Shown one piece after another: positions 37,090-47,433 of a stretch of 64,000 bases of DNA (its first letter is position 1; each line of letters opens with the position of its first letter). This stretch comes from Gammaproteobacteria bacterium (lineage in GTDB: Bacteria > Pseudomonadota > Gammaproteobacteria > Pseudomonadales > Cellvibrionaceae): positions 124,001 through 188,000 of the forward strand of contig SEBU01000005.1 in the NCBI GenBank assembly GCA_004173475.1, read 5' to 3'. The notes under the pieces were generated by a model. That model was not told the origin of the DNA and made no database searches. It saw only the letters and a list, made by a program, of their open reading frames with translations. The translations under genes and the position numbers were made by a program.

Positions 37090-37284
37090 TTACTTACGCC
37101 CCTCTACATCATCAGCCTGATGATCGTGTGTCTGCTTATTTTCAGTCTCATCGTCGGCAAAGGGTAACTTTGCGTCTTCTTCAAAGCGTTTTTTTAATTT
37201 GGGTGAAAACGCCCAAATACAAACACCAAAGAAGGCGATAGTTACCAAAACCGTTGAAATTGCGCCTAAAGTACCAACGTCCAT
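37090..37284 (-). CDS. ccoQ: cbb3 oxidase small subunit CcoQ
   Basis: The 64-aa product has one membrane helix (ISTVLVTIAFFGVCIWAF) followed by SPKLKKRFEEDAKLPFADD, typical of CcoQ. Its ATG overlaps the ccoO stop by one base (TAATG), indicating translational coupling. Confidence 0.93.
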   Translation of the reverse strand: MDVGTLGAISTVLVTIAFFGVCIWAFSPKLKKRFEEDAKLPFADDETENKQTHDHQADDVEGRK

Positions 37285-37895
37285 TAACGTTTCTCTTTAA
37301 GTAGCGTGCCTAATTGCTGCAGGTAAGCAACCAGAGCATCCATTTCAGTTACGCCTTTCACGGCTTTTTGAGCACCTGCAATATCATCGTCAGTGTAAGG
37401 AACGCCCACTGCACGCATGGCGCGCATTTTTGCAGCGGTATCTTTACCGTCCAATATATTGTCATTCAGCCAGGGAAAAGCAGGCATGATAGATTCAGGA
37501 ACAACGCTGCGCGGGTTATACAGATGCGCGCGCTGCCAGTCATCAGAATAACGTTTGCCTACACGGGCAAGATCTGGACCTGTACGTTTTGAGCCCCACA
37601 AAAATGGATGCTCATAAACGGACTCACCAGCAACCGAGTAGTGACCGTAACGCTCAATCTCCGCACGCAATGGACGAACCATTTGCGTGTGGCAAACGTG
37701 GCAACCTTCACGAATATAAATATCGCGACCTTCCAATACCACGGCAGGCAGCGGCTTCAATCCCTCTATCGGAGTTGTTGTTTCTTTCAAAAAAAACTGC
37801 GGAACAATTTCAACCAAACCACCAAAACTAATGGCAACAATTGCAAGAATTGTCAGCAAGCCAATGTTTTGTTCAACAATATCATGACCCTTCAT
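37284..37895 (-). CDS. ccoO: cbb3 cytochrome oxidase subunit II, monoheme CcoO
   Basis: The 203-aa product has an N-terminal membrane anchor ([20 protein letters not shown]) and a single heme c motif CHVCH within [15 protein letters not shown]. The remainder ([35 protein letters not shown]) is strongly conserved in CcoO. AAGGGGAG precedes the ATG. It lies 11 bp after ccoN. Confidence 0.97.
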   Translation of the reverse strand: MKGHDIVEQNIGLLTILAIVAISFGGLVEIVPQFFLKETTTPIEGLKPLPAVVLEGRDIYIREGCHVCHTQMVRPLRAEIERYGHYSVAGESVYEHPFLWGSKRTGPDLARVGKRYSDDWQRAHLYNPRSVVPESIMPAFPWLNDNILDGKDTAAKMRAMRAVGVPYTDDDIAGAQKAVKGVTEMDALVAYLQQLGTLLKEKR

Positions 37896-37906
37896 CTAGG
37901 CTCCCC

Positions 37907-39358
37907 TTAAATCGTTTGCGGGTGGGCATTAACATCAGCACTTACTGATTTACCGGCAGCTTGCGCGGTACGATAAGTGTTGTAAGCCATTAGCAACATG
38001 CCCGAGAGGAAGAATGCTCCTCCAATTACACGTACCAGGTAGCCTGCGTGGCTAGCGGTTACGGACTCAATAAAGGTGTAGGTCAAGGTGCCGTCTTTGT
38101 TAAACGCACGCCACATCAAGCCTTGCATAATGCCGTTCACCCACATAGCACATACGTAAAGTACAGTACCTATAGTCGCGAGCCAGAAGTGAATATTGAT
38201 CCACTTGACGCTATACATTTCAGTGCGGTTATAGAGAATTGGGAGCATGTGGTAGACCGCGCCGATAGAGATCATAGCAACCCAACCTAAAGCACCTGAG
38301 TGCACGTGACCTACAGTCCAGTCGGTGTCATGTGACAAAGCATTCACGGTTTTAATCGCCATCATCGGGCCTTCAAACGTCGACATACCGTAGAAGGACA
38401 AGGCAACTACCAGGAAGCGCAAAATAGGATCAGTACGCAATTTATGCCAAGCACCAGACAAGGTCATGATTCCGTTAATCATGCCGCCCCAGCTTGGCGC
38501 GAGCAGAATTAAAGACATCACCATACCCAGAGACTGAGTCCAGTCAGGTAATGCCGAATAGTGCAAGTGGTGCGAACCAGCCCATATGTAAAGAGAGATC
38601 AATGCCCAGAAGTGAACGATAGACAATTGATAAGAATAAACTGGGCGACCAGCTTGTTTTGGAACGAAGTAATACATCATGCCAAGGAAGCCGGCGGTCA
38701 AGAAGAAACCTACCGCATTATGACCGTACCACCATTGAACCATGGCGTCAGCAGCGCCCGCATAAGCAGAGTAAGACTTGAACATGGAAACAGGAATCGC
38801 AGCTGAGTTCACGATATGCAACACCGCTACTGTGACGATAAAACCACCGTAGAACCAGTTAGCTACATAAATGTGAGAAGTGCGGCGCTTAACGATTGTT
38901 CCAAAGAACACGGTTGCGTAGCTAATCCAAACCAACGCTAAAAGGATGTCAATTGGCCATTCCAGCTCGGCGTATTCTTTAGTAGAGGTGAGGCCTAACG
39001 GCAGAGTAATAATTGCCGAAACGATAACCGCTTGCCATCCCCAAAAAGTGAATTTAACCAACCAGCCGCCAAACAAAGCCGCCTGGCAAGTGCGCTGTAC
39101 GACATAGAATGACGTTGCCATTAAGGCACAACCACCGAACGCGAAGATCACAAGGTTCGTATGCAAAGGACGCAAACGTCCGAAGTGAGAAAACGGTTGA
39201 AACAGATCGTTCAGACCTGGCCACACCAATTGGGAAGCGATGAACACCCCCATTGCCATACCACATATGCCCCAAACTACAGTCATAATGGCGAATTTAC
39301 GTACCACATCGAAATCGTAAACTGGTGGATCACCAGCTACAGTCGCATGATTACCCAT
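37907..39358 (-). CDS. ccoN: cbb3 cytochrome oxidase catalytic subunit I, CcoN
   Basis: The 483-aa product has about 12 membrane helices and the heme/CuB histidines, e.g. [34 protein letters not shown] and [12 protein letters not shown]. It reduces O2 to water at low oxygen and pumps protons. It is the first gene of ccoNOQP. About 100 bp upstream the minus strand reads TTTGATCAAAAATAAAC, a half-matching FNR/ANR box (TTGAT conserved, second half 3 of 5), so anaerobic control is possible but not firmly seen. Confidence 0.97.
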   Translation of the reverse strand: MGNHATVAGDPPVYDFDVVRKFAIMTVVWGICGMAMGVFIASQLVWPGLNDLFQPFSHFGRLRPLHTNLVIFAFGGCALMATSFYVVQRTCQAALFGGWLVKFTFWGWQAVIVSAIITLPLGLTSTKEYAELEWPIDILLALVWISYATVFFGTIVKRRTSHIYVANWFYGGFIVTVAVLHIVNSAAIPVSMFKSYSAYAGAADAMVQWWYGHNAVGFFLTAGFLGMMYYFVPKQAGRPVYSYQLSIVHFWALISLYIWAGSHHLHYSALPDWTQSLGMVMSLILLAPSWGGMINGIMTLSGAWHKLRTDPILRFLVVALSFYGMSTFEGPMMAIKTVNALSHDTDWTVGHVHSGALGWVAMISIGAVYHMLPILYNRTEMYSVKWINIHFWLATIGTVLYVCAMWVNGIMQGLMWRAFNKDGTLTYTFIESVTASHAGYLVRVIGGAFFLSGMLLMAYNTYRTAQAAGKSVSADVNAHPQTI

Positions 39359-39501
39359 AGATCATTCCCACAAATTGATTAAAACTAAATATGATTTAAC
39401 TGATAATTTCCCCACTATGACACGCGTCATTTGAAAAAATTACACGGCCCGATAGGTTTATTTTTGATCAAACCAGTGTAGGGCAGGATTTTGTTCTTTG
39501 C

Positions 39502-40722
39502 CTAAAATTTAGGCGCGCGACCTTTCTTAGCTGCAATACGCATGCGCAATGCATTTAGTTTAATAAAACCTTCTGCGTCCTTTTGGTTGTACGCCCCAGC
39601 ATCGTCCTCGAAGGTGGCAATTTTTTCGTCGAACAAACTGTCGGCCGAGCGACGACCAACAACATGCACTGCACCTTTATAAAGTTTTACACGAACATCA
39701 CCATTTACGAATTGTTGTGATTCGTCGATCATGGCTTGCATCATTTGACGTTCGGGGCTCCACCAGTAGCCGTTATAAATCATGTCCGCATATTTGGGCA
39801 TCAAGCTGTCTTTCAAGTGAGCCACTTCGCGATCAAGGGTAATAGACTCAATGGCGCGATGGGCGCGCAACATAATGGTACCGCCGGGAGTTTCGTAGCA
39901 GCCGCGTGATTTCATGCCGACGTAACGGTTTTCAACTATATCCAAACGACCAACACCGTTTTCACCACCTACTTTATTCAAATAAGTCAGCACAGTCGCC
40001 GGCGACATTTTTTTGCCGTCGATTGCTACTACATCGCCCTTCTCATAAGTGAGTTCAAGGTAAGTCGCTTTATCTGGCGCAGCCTCAGGAGCCACGGTCC
40101 AGCGCCACATATCTTCTTCGGCTTCAGTCCAAGGGTTTTCCAGGACTTTCCCTTCATAGGAGATGTGAAGCAGATTGGCATCCATTGAGTAAGGAGACTT
40201 TTTCTTTTTAGAGAAATCCACTGGAATGTTGTTCTTTTCACAGTATTCCATCAAGGTTTCGCGAGATGTCAGATCCCACTCACGCCATGGTGCAATTACT
40301 TTAATTCCGGGTTTCAATGCGTAAGCACCGAGCTCGAAACGAACTTGATCGTTGCCTTTGCCGGTGGCACCGTGGGAAATAGCATCGGCGCCCACTTCGT
40401 TAGCGATCTCAATCAAGCGTTTTGCAATGAGTGGACGCGCAATTGATGTACCGAGCAAATACTCGCCTTCATAAATAGTGTTCGCGCGGAACATGGGGAA
40501 TACGAAATCGCGAACAAACTCCTCGCGCAAATCGTCAATAAATATTTGTTTAACGCCCAAAGCTTGGGCCTTTGCGCGTGCTGGCTCAACTTCTTCGCCT
40601 TGACCTATGTCCGCCGTGAACGTAATAACTTCACAGTTATAGTTTTCTTGTAGCCACTTGACGATGACAGAAGTATCCAAGCCACCTGAATAGGCGAGGA
40701 CTACTTTTTTGATGGTAGACAT
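39502..40722 (-). CDS. argG: Argininosuccinate synthase
   Basis: From the ATG at 40722 (GGAG 8 bases upstream) the product is 406 aa, normal for the short ArgG class; a longer frame adds 15 unconserved residues. Motifs are [16 protein letters not shown] (ATP-binding P-loop), [13 protein letters not shown] and [18 protein letters not shown]. It joins citrulline and aspartate with ATP to give argininosuccinate in arginine synthesis. It stands alone. Confidence 0.97.
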   Translation of the reverse strand: MSTIKKVVLAYSGGLDTSVIVKWLQENYNCEVITFTADIGQGEEVEPARAKAQALGVKQIFIDDLREEFVRDFVFPMFRANTIYEGEYLLGTSIARPLIAKRLIEIANEVGADAISHGATGKGNDQVRFELGAYALKPGIKVIAPWREWDLTSRETLMEYCEKNNIPVDFSKKKKSPYSMDANLLHISYEGKVLENPWTEAEEDMWRWTVAPEAAPDKATYLELTYEKGDVVAIDGKKMSPATVLTYLNKVGGENGVGRLDIVENRYVGMKSRGCYETPGGTIMLRAHRAIESITLDREVAHLKDSLMPKYADMIYNGYWWSPERQMMQAMIDESQQFVNGDVRVKLYKGAVHVVGRRSADSLFDEKIATFEDDAGAYNQKDAEGFIKLNALRMRIAAKKGRAPKF

Positions 40723-40999
40723 TAGGAAGCTCCGGCTGAAAGGTATCTGAATCACTGCGCTCCGCACGCGCGTAGTTTGCTACGGAAGTTGGGCGCGCGG
40801 ATTGTACTCGCTGGAACATAAAATTCCCACACCCTGATAAGGGTTAAGTGGATTTATTCTGCTAAAAAATTATCTTTCCCTGAGACCCGTTTAAATTGCA
40901 TTCGCGTAATGTTTTTCAAATAGAAATTGATCCTGTTAACGAAAACCGACTTACTAATGCTAGTGTTAAATCTTATTGTTAAAAAAGTAAGCAAGGAAG

Positions 41000-42439
41000 T
41001 TACAAGCTGTCTGCATATCGAAGTAGCTCATTAAGAATGGCCTTTTGCGAATCGGTCAAGCTTCCCTTTGCCATCAACTCGGCGACCCGATAATGCAAAT
41101 CACCGATTAAAATTCCAGCCCCAGCGCTCGGATCAGTGCGTCGTCGATGACAAAATGCCATCCATTCCTGGCGCTCAAGAGGAGTTAAGGTGTCAGGAAA
41201 GTTGCGTGCCCGATAGCGGAATAACAGCTCAACCAACCGCGGGTCTTGAAAAGCAAATTGCTTGGAGGCCAGCTCTTGAGGGCTAGACCGGCGAACTTGG
41301 GTCATGAGCTTTCTATCGTAATCATCAAAAAAGCCGTTATAGAGCATTTGCTCAGGATCGGTTTTTTCAATAAAACCAATCTCGCTATAAATTTCGTAAA
41401 GTTTCTCCTGTAAACTTTCGAATTCGACAGTAGATAAATTACGTAGCTGGAGCCAGTGTCGCTCCATGAGATTGCGGTCAATCCGCAGCCTTTGCGCGGT
41501 TTGTTCATCCAGCATTGATGCCGGTAAAACCATGGGCGACTTGTTGAGATGAATCTCCTTCAAAGCCACCCTTTCCATACCTTTTGGCAGATCTTCGGTT
41601 CGAGTGAACAAACGCTCACGCAATTCATCAGCCGATAAGCAAAGTAGCTCTCGTGGATTAACGGCAAGGTTGTAAGCAATCACCGCGTTTTTATTGGAAG
41701 GGTGAATCGCTAGCGGCAGTACCAGAGTCGCATTGCCATTTTCACTCGCAAAGCGAGAGGATATATGCAACAGCGGCTTGCGCGACGCAATATCCATCAA
41801 ATTATAAACACTACGTTTATCCCTCAGTTTATAGGCGTAGTCGAAAAGTTTAGGGTGGCGATTCTTGATCAGTTTCGCCATGGCGATGGTTGCGTATACA
41901 TCCGAAAGTGCGTCATGCGCAGCCTCGTGTTTTAAACCGTTGGCAGCCGTTAGCATTTCCAACTTGAAACAAGGGCGACCGTCTTCGTAGTTGGGCCACG
42001 TTATTCCCTCAGGCCTCAAGGCACGAGTCATGCGGACTACATCGATAATGTCCCAACGCGAATTTCCATTGCGCCACTCACGCTCGTAGGGATCGTAAAA
42101 GTTACGGTATAGCATGTAGCGGGTCACCTCATCGTCGAAGCGAATGGAGTTATATCCAACTCCGCAGGTGCCGGGCAGACTTAACTCAGCGTGAATCTTC
42201 GCTGCAAATTGGTGCTCAGGTAAACCTTTTGCAAGCGCAACTTGGGGAGTGATGCCGGTGATCAAACAAGCGTCGGGTTTTGGCAGCGAATCGGCAGACG
42301 GACTGCAATAGATCATCAAGGGCTCGCCGATGATATTTAGATCTTCATCCGTACGTATACCCGCAAATTGGGATGGTCGATCCTGCGCAGGTACCTCGCC
42401 CCAGGTTTCATAGTCGTGCCAGTAGAGCGTGTTTGTCAT
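41000..42439 (-). CDS. sbcB: Exodeoxyribonuclease I
   Basis: The 479-aa product matches E. coli ExoI (475 aa). It degrades single-stranded DNA 3' to 5'. The DEDDh exonuclease motifs are visible: FHDYET-like WHDYETWG at the start, GYNSIRFDDEVTRYMLYRNF and HEAAHDALSDVYATIAMAK. The C-terminal SH3-like and helical domains follow, with FAFQDPRLVELLFRYRARNF near the end. AAGGA precedes the ATG. The downstream 277 bp towards argG hold nothing recognised apart from the argG promoter region. Confidence 0.95.
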   Translation of the reverse strand: MTNTLYWHDYETWGEVPAQDRPSQFAGIRTDEDLNIIGEPLMIYCSPSADSLPKPDACLITGITPQVALAKGLPEHQFAAKIHAELSLPGTCGVGYNSIRFDDEVTRYMLYRNFYDPYEREWRNGNSRWDIIDVVRMTRALRPEGITWPNYEDGRPCFKLEMLTAANGLKHEAAHDALSDVYATIAMAKLIKNRHPKLFDYAYKLRDKRSVYNLMDIASRKPLLHISSRFASENGNATLVLPLAIHPSNKNAVIAYNLAVNPRELLCLSADELRERLFTRTEDLPKGMERVALKEIHLNKSPMVLPASMLDEQTAQRLRIDRNLMERHWLQLRNLSTVEFESLQEKLYEIYSEIGFIEKTDPEQMLYNGFFDDYDRKLMTQVRRSSPQELASKQFAFQDPRLVELLFRYRARNFPDTLTPLERQEWMAFCHRRRTDPSAGAGILIGDLHYRVAELMAKGSLTDSQKAILNELLRYADSL

Positions 42440-42543
42440 GCAGTGTCCTTAATATGGAACTTGGCTGGTAAGTTGCTAGTGACTTTATATCCCATCCCTT
42501 ATACTGCCACGACATTTTTTAAGACTAGATAGTGGAAATACTT

Positions 42544-43173
42544 ATGAGCGATCTTGAAAGCCTTTTCTCAAACAATCTTAAATGGGCCGAGGGAATCAAA
42601 CAAAAAGACCCTGAATATTTTGCGACTTTGGCCAAGCAACAAGCACCGGAATATTTGTGGATCGGTTGCTCAGATAGCCGCGTTCCTGCAAATCAAATTG
42701 TTGATCTGGCCCCAGGCGAATTGTTTGTTCACCGTAATGTGGCGAACATTGTCATTCATACCGACCTCAATTGCCTTACCGTACTCAACTATGCGGTAGA
42801 GTTTCTAAAAGTAAAACACGTAATGGTGACCGGCCATTATGGGTGCGGCGGCGTAAAAGCTGCTATGGAAAATAATAAATTGGGGTTGATCGATTATTGG
42901 TTGCGCAATATTCGCGATGTTTATTACGCCAATCAACCGGAGCTCGATGCTATTTCCGACGAAACCACGAGGTTACGTAGGCTGTGCGAACTCAACGTTT
43001 TACAGCAAGTGGACAACGTAGCGCGCTGCAATATTGTTCAAAACGCCTGGGCACGTGGCCAGGAATTGAGCATTCACGGCTGGGCCTACGATATTCACGA
43101 TGGCATTCTGCATAAATTGCGCGAACCTATAGATTCGATCGAACAAATCCCGCAGCAATACCGTCTTTATTAA
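42544..43173 (+). CDS. can: Beta-class carbonic anhydrase
   Basis: From the ATG at 42544 (GGAA upstream) the product is 209 aa. Zinc ligands and active site appear as WIGCSDSRVP (Cys, Asp, Arg), VHRNVANIV and TGHYGCGGVKAA (His, Cys). It interconverts CO2 and bicarbonate in the cytoplasm. The length and the C-terminal SIHGWAYDIHDGIL match E. coli Can. Confidence 0.96.
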   Translation: MSDLESLFSNNLKWAEGIKQKDPEYFATLAKQQAPEYLWIGCSDSRVPANQIVDLAPGELFVHRNVANIVIHTDLNCLTVLNYAVEFLKVKHVMVTGHYGCGGVKAAMENNKLGLIDYWLRNIRDVYYANQPELDAISDETTRLRRLCELNVLQQVDNVARCNIVQNAWARGQELSIHGWAYDIHDGILHKLREPIDSIEQIPQQYRLY

Positions 43174-43482
43174 CCACGAAAATTTCGTTTGTAGTGGCAA
43201 GGAGGCCACGCAACACCTCACCAATCCTGGTCTATACTCATCGAATGCGGAGTTTTTCGAGTTCAAAAAGTAGCTCGCAAAACTTTATCCTGTGACTTTT
43301 GACATCCCAACTAAACGGCTAACTCATTCATTACGCCAGTTTGAATTAATCTTTGCGTCTTATTGATTTGAAACACGCTAACGACACTACACTTCATGGT
43401 TGAACGAGTAGCTGCTCAGTTAATAGCAGACACGTACCGCTAGCTTGGCCGAATCGAAAACCACATAAAATATAGAGAACAA
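43174..43482. other. Intergenic region between can and the histidine kinase
   Basis: About 310 bp. It must contain the promoter of the kinase gene, but no clear -35/-10 pair, operator, repeat or terminator was recognised, and no supported small ORF. Confidence 0.5.
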
Positions 43483-45717
43483 ATGGGCGTAGCAAATCAA
43501 GATAACTTAATTCCCGTACAACACACGACCCTGGTCGAAGAACGTGTGCGCATACTTTATCGGGGCATACCTCTTTCTGTTACCGTCACCCTCCTGCTCG
43601 AATTTTTACTGAGCTATTCGCACTGGGATATTATTGGCCAGGGAGACCTTATTCTCTGGAATATCTTAATGTTGTGCGCAATGGCATTGCGCACGGTGAA
43701 CTGGTTTTTGTGGCGCAATACCCAATCAAATCTTAGCGCAGAATATTGGTTAACGAGTTTTCGTTTAGGTACCTTGCTTGGCGGGCTGATGTGGGGAAGC
43801 TCAAGCTTTTTTATGTTCGCCAGTTACAACCCAGCCTACCAAGCCCTCCTCGCCTTTACACTCGCCGGTGTGGCGAGCGGTTCGCTTACCACACTTGCCG
43901 TTGATAAATTATCCGTCGCCGGTTTTGTAAGCCTCGCGATTGTCCCACTGAGTATTCGCTTGTTTGCGGAAGACGGACAAATCGCGTTATCAATGAGCCT
44001 CATGTCTGCGTTGTTTATTGTTTTTGTATTGTCTGCCTCAGCGCGTGCGCGTGAGCAGATGGAAACGAATTTTGCAAAAAATACGCGACTTATTGAGTGG
44101 GGTAATGAACGCTTGCAACAGCAGCAAATGAGCAAAATCATTAGCCAGGCCCAAACGTTATTTATTGCCGAGGACGGTGACAAAAAAACCTTCGAGCATT
44201 TGCTTGAAAGTACAGTGGAATTTACCGGTAGTAAATTTGGTTTTATTGCTGATGTGTTGCATGACGAGGAAAATAAACCCTATTTAAATATGATCGCGAT
44301 GACAAACATTGCCTGGGACAAACACAGCAAAGCTTCCTACGCAGATTACAAAACAAAAGGCATGAAATTTACCAATTTAGATACACTCTTTGGTGCGGCC
44401 GTCATTGATGGCAAGCCGGTTATTAGCAACAACCCCGCCATCGATATGCGTGCCGGTGGCGTACCTTCAGGCCACCCTGCCCTTACTTCGTTTATCGGGA
44501 TTCCGATTTTTAACAATACGCAACAAATTGCGCTGCTGGGTTTGGCTAACAAGGAAAATGGCTACAGCGATGATCAACCCGAACACTTAAAACCCATCAC
44601 CAACCTTATTGTGCAATTCAGTATCGCAAATGGTCACAAGCGTCAGCATTTAATTGATAAGGAAAATATCAAACGCCAGGCAAATCATACCCAGGCGATT
44701 TTGAACGGTGCATTCGACGGGATAATTACGCTAAATGAACGCGGAACCATCATCAGTTTTAATCATGCCGCCGAAGCAATTTTTGGTTACAGTGCGGAAC
44801 AAATTATCGGTGGGAATCTACGCATTTTAATCTCCTCTAAAAGTCATCCGACACTGCTAAATGAAGAGGAGTTTCCCAACATATCCGACTTGCCTCACGA
44901 ACTCGTTGGGTTGCGTAAAAATGGTAAGGAGTTTGAAATGGAACTCGCCCTTTCCACTATTCATGACGATGGTTCAGCAACCCACGTGGGTGTAATTCGT
45001 GACATTAGCCACCGCAAGCAGACCGATAAAATAAAAAATGAATTTATCGCTACCGTGAGCCACGAATTGCGCACACCACTGACGTCTATATCAGCATCGC
45101 TTGCGATTATTGAAAGCGGTAGCCTTGGGGTGTTGCCTGAAAAAATTGGAAGCTTGGTACAAATCGCAAAACAAAATAGTCTCCGCTTGCAAAACCTTAT
45201 TAATGATTTATTAGATATGGACAGGTTGCTTTCCAACAAAATAGAATTTGAATACAAAAAGTTCGACGCTATTGCGCTGGTTCAACAAACCATAGCAGCG
45301 AATCAATACATAGCCGAAAAGCATCAGGTAAAATTTCAAATAGCTAGCGCAACCAACCATTGCTACATCCATGCCGATGAAATGCGGACTCAACAAGTGC
45401 TTTCACACCTTTTTTCGAATGCAGCTAAATTTTCGAATCCTCATTCGTTGGTAGACGTCGCAATATCCAATAGTAGTAACTATATTAAAATTTCGGTGTC
45501 AGATCAGGGTATAGGGATAGCGCCAGAGTTTAAGCCAAATATTTTTAATCTGTTTACTCAGGCCGACAGCTCAACCACTCGAAAAAAAGATGGGAGCGGT
45601 ATAGGTTTAGCGATTAGTAAAGAGTTAATCGAAAAAATGGGTGGCAAAATAGGTTTTACGAGCAGCCTTGGTCATGGCAGCTGTTTTTATTTTGAACTTC
45701 CGATTGCAAAAAACTAA
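43483..45717 (+). CDS. Membrane sensor histidine kinase with GAF and PAS domains
   Basis: The 744-aa product has about six membrane segments in residues 30-185, a GAF domain at ~220-380 (LFIAEDGDKKTFEHLLEST, GHPALTSFIGIPIFNN), a PAS domain at ~395-515 (ILNGAFDGIITLNERGTIIS, FNHAAEAIFGYSAEQIIGG), a HisKA domain with phosphorylated His527 in TVSHELRTPLTSI, and a HATPase (SNAAKFSNPHS, VSDQGIGIAPEF, GSGIGLAISKEL). It carries no receiver; the next gene, 20 bp downstream, supplies Hpt and two REC domains plus GGDEF, so the pair forms a phosphorelay to c-di-GMP synthesis. Confidence 0.92.
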   Translation: MGVANQDNLIPVQHTTLVEERVRILYRGIPLSVTVTLLLEFLLSYSHWDIIGQGDLILWNILMLCAMALRTVNWFLWRNTQSNLSAEYWLTSFRLGTLLGGLMWGSSSFFMFASYNPAYQALLAFTLAGVASGSLTTLAVDKLSVAGFVSLAIVPLSIRLFAEDGQIALSMSLMSALFIVFVLSASARAREQMETNFAKNTRLIEWGNERLQQQQMSKIISQAQTLFIAEDGDKKTFEHLLESTVEFTGSKFGFIADVLHDEENKPYLNMIAMTNIAWDKHSKASYADYKTKGMKFTNLDTLFGAAVIDGKPVISNNPAIDMRAGGVPSGHPALTSFIGIPIFNNTQQIALLGLANKENGYSDDQPEHLKPITNLIVQFSIANGHKRQHLIDKENIKRQANHTQAILNGAFDGIITLNERGTIISFNHAAEAIFGYSAEQIIGGNLRILISSKSHPTLLNEEEFPNISDLPHELVGLRKNGKEFEMELALSTIHDDGSATHVGVIRDISHRKQTDKIKNEFIATVSHELRTPLTSISASLAIIESGSLGVLPEKIGSLVQIAKQNSLRLQNLINDLLDMDRLLSNKIEFEYKKFDAIALVQQTIAANQYIAEKHQVKFQIASATNHCYIHADEMRTQQVLSHLFSNAAKFSNPHSLVDVAISNSSNYIKISVSDQGIGIAPEFKPNIFNLFTQADSSTTRKKDGSGIGLAISKELIEKMGGKIGFTSSLGHGSCFYFELPIAKN

Positions 45718-45737
45718 TTATCTCGACAATTAATATT

Positions 45738-47417
45738 ATGACGTCAGAAAAAAGTAGTTTTGAACTACACCTTGAAAAATTAAAAGGTGAATATAAAGTC
45801 CAGCTTCCGCAAAAAATTGGCGCTATTGCGAGCGAATGGCAATCGTTGCTCACTAATTGGCAAGCTGAGCAACTGGTTAGGCTTCACCGGAATGTTCATA
45901 GCCTGATAGGAACCAGCGGTACCTTCGGTTTTAGCGACATCAGTAAAACGGCACGCAAACTGGAAGAATTATTTAAGCCTTTACTGGAACACAACGAAGC
46001 ACATTACACAATTGATCCGATCCTGGCCCATTCAGCCAATGAAATAATTTCGCGTCTGTTCGAACTTATTGACGCCACCAGCACCGACAGCCTTCTTCAC
46101 ACTCCGGAATACAGCGAACTACAAAAACAATTATCACAGCCCGTAGCATCGGGAACAGTGGCGCAAGATATTTTGATTTATTATCTTGATAGCGAAGTTG
46201 CCGCTCCGGAATTACTTGTTCAAAACCTTATTAGCTACGGCTTCAAATCAAAGCATTTTTGCTCGGTGGATCTATTACTCGACGCTATACAACATAAAAA
46301 GCCCAGCTTAATTATTATTGATTTAGTCATGCCCGATACTGATCTTGAAGGCATCTTCGAACTCGCACACAATTTCGTGCAAATTGGCATTAAGGTTTTT
46401 GTTTTTTCTGGAAAGGATGATTTCATCAGTCGATTGCATTCGGTGCGAGCTGGCATCCATTCCTATGTAACTAAGCCGGCCGACATACCATTGTTGGTGG
46501 GTATGATTCGTAGCCATTTAAATTTAAATATTAATAGACCAACTCATATTTTAATAGTCGACGATCAAAAATCGGTTGCTGAATTTTATGCAACCATACT
46601 TGAACAAGCGGGAATGAAAGTCACTATAGAAACGAACCCGTGTGAAGTTCTTACCATCATGAAGGCCTACACACCCGATTTATTGTTGCTCGACTTAAAT
46701 ATGCCGGTAGTTAACGGTGACGAACTCGCCGCCGTTATACGGCAGCAGGAGCAATATCAAAGCATTCCTATTTTATTTTTGTCAGCTAATGCCCACCCGG
46801 ATAAAAAGACCGATTTGTTGGAAATAGGTTCTGATGATTTATTGTCGAAGGGAATGGCTCCGGAAGAACTGGTGCGCCACGTAAAAAGCCGCGTTGATCG
46901 CTCCAAGATTCTCACCGCCATGATGTACCAGGACAGTCTCACAGGCTTACTGAATCACGCCCAAATTCAATTGGCAGCTGAACGAGTCTTTTTGCAATCA
47001 AAACGCAAAAAGAACTTGTTCACTATAGCAATGATTGATATTGATAAATTTAAACATGTTAATGACACCTACGGCCATTTGAACGGCGACAGAGTTATCA
47101 AAGCGCTTGCACAATTACTACAGCAACGCTTAAGGGTCACTGATTACATAGGCCGGTTTGGTGGTGAAGAATTCTTATTAATCATGCCCGATATTAATAT
47201 TTCAAACGCTGAAAACCTTATTAATAGTTTGAGGAAATCATTTTCGTTAATTGAATTTAAGGACCAGGGGGTGTCATTCAATGTGACATTTAGTGCTGGA
47301 ATCGCGACCAATATAGACATGAACACGTTTATAGAACAAATTAAAATGGCTGACGAAGCTCTGTACAAGGCCAAGAAACAAGGAAGAAACCTGGTATGCG
47401 CAAGCGCTTCTCAGTGA
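45738..47417 (+). CDS. Hpt-REC-REC-GGDEF diguanylate cyclase response regulator
   Basis: The 559-aa product starts with an Hpt-like domain (LHRNVHSLIGTSGTFGF, His54), then two receiver domains (first: PSLIIIDLVMPDTDLEG; second: ILIVDDQKSVAEF and PDLLLLDLNMPVVNGDE) and a GGDEF domain at ~395-555 with an intact GGEEF motif (475-479). A product-inhibition site RVTD lies five residues before it. It should make c-di-GMP under control of the preceding kinase. Both genes converge on the chemosensory operon, whose cheB ends 16 bp away. Confidence 0.93.
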   Translation: MTSEKSSFELHLEKLKGEYKVQLPQKIGAIASEWQSLLTNWQAEQLVRLHRNVHSLIGTSGTFGFSDISKTARKLEELFKPLLEHNEAHYTIDPILAHSANEIISRLFELIDATSTDSLLHTPEYSELQKQLSQPVASGTVAQDILIYYLDSEVAAPELLVQNLISYGFKSKHFCSVDLLLDAIQHKKPSLIIIDLVMPDTDLEGIFELAHNFVQIGIKVFVFSGKDDFISRLHSVRAGIHSYVTKPADIPLLVGMIRSHLNLNINRPTHILIVDDQKSVAEFYATILEQAGMKVTIETNPCEVLTIMKAYTPDLLLLDLNMPVVNGDELAAVIRQQEQYQSIPILFLSANAHPDKKTDLLEIGSDDLLSKGMAPEELVRHVKSRVDRSKILTAMMYQDSLTGLLNHAQIQLAAERVFLQSKRKKNLFTIAMIDIDKFKHVNDTYGHLNGDRVIKALAQLLQQRLRVTDYIGRFGGEEFLLIMPDINISNAENLINSLRKSFSLIEFKDQGVSFNVTFSAGIATNIDMNTFIEQIKMADEALYKAKKQGRNLVCASASQ

Positions 47418-47433
47418 AATAATAATTAATGCA

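Noticed and set aside
39457-39474. FNR/ANR box upstream of ccoN
   Set aside because: Only the TTGAT half is clear and the second half matches 3 of 5; not reported as a site, only noted in the ccoN entry.
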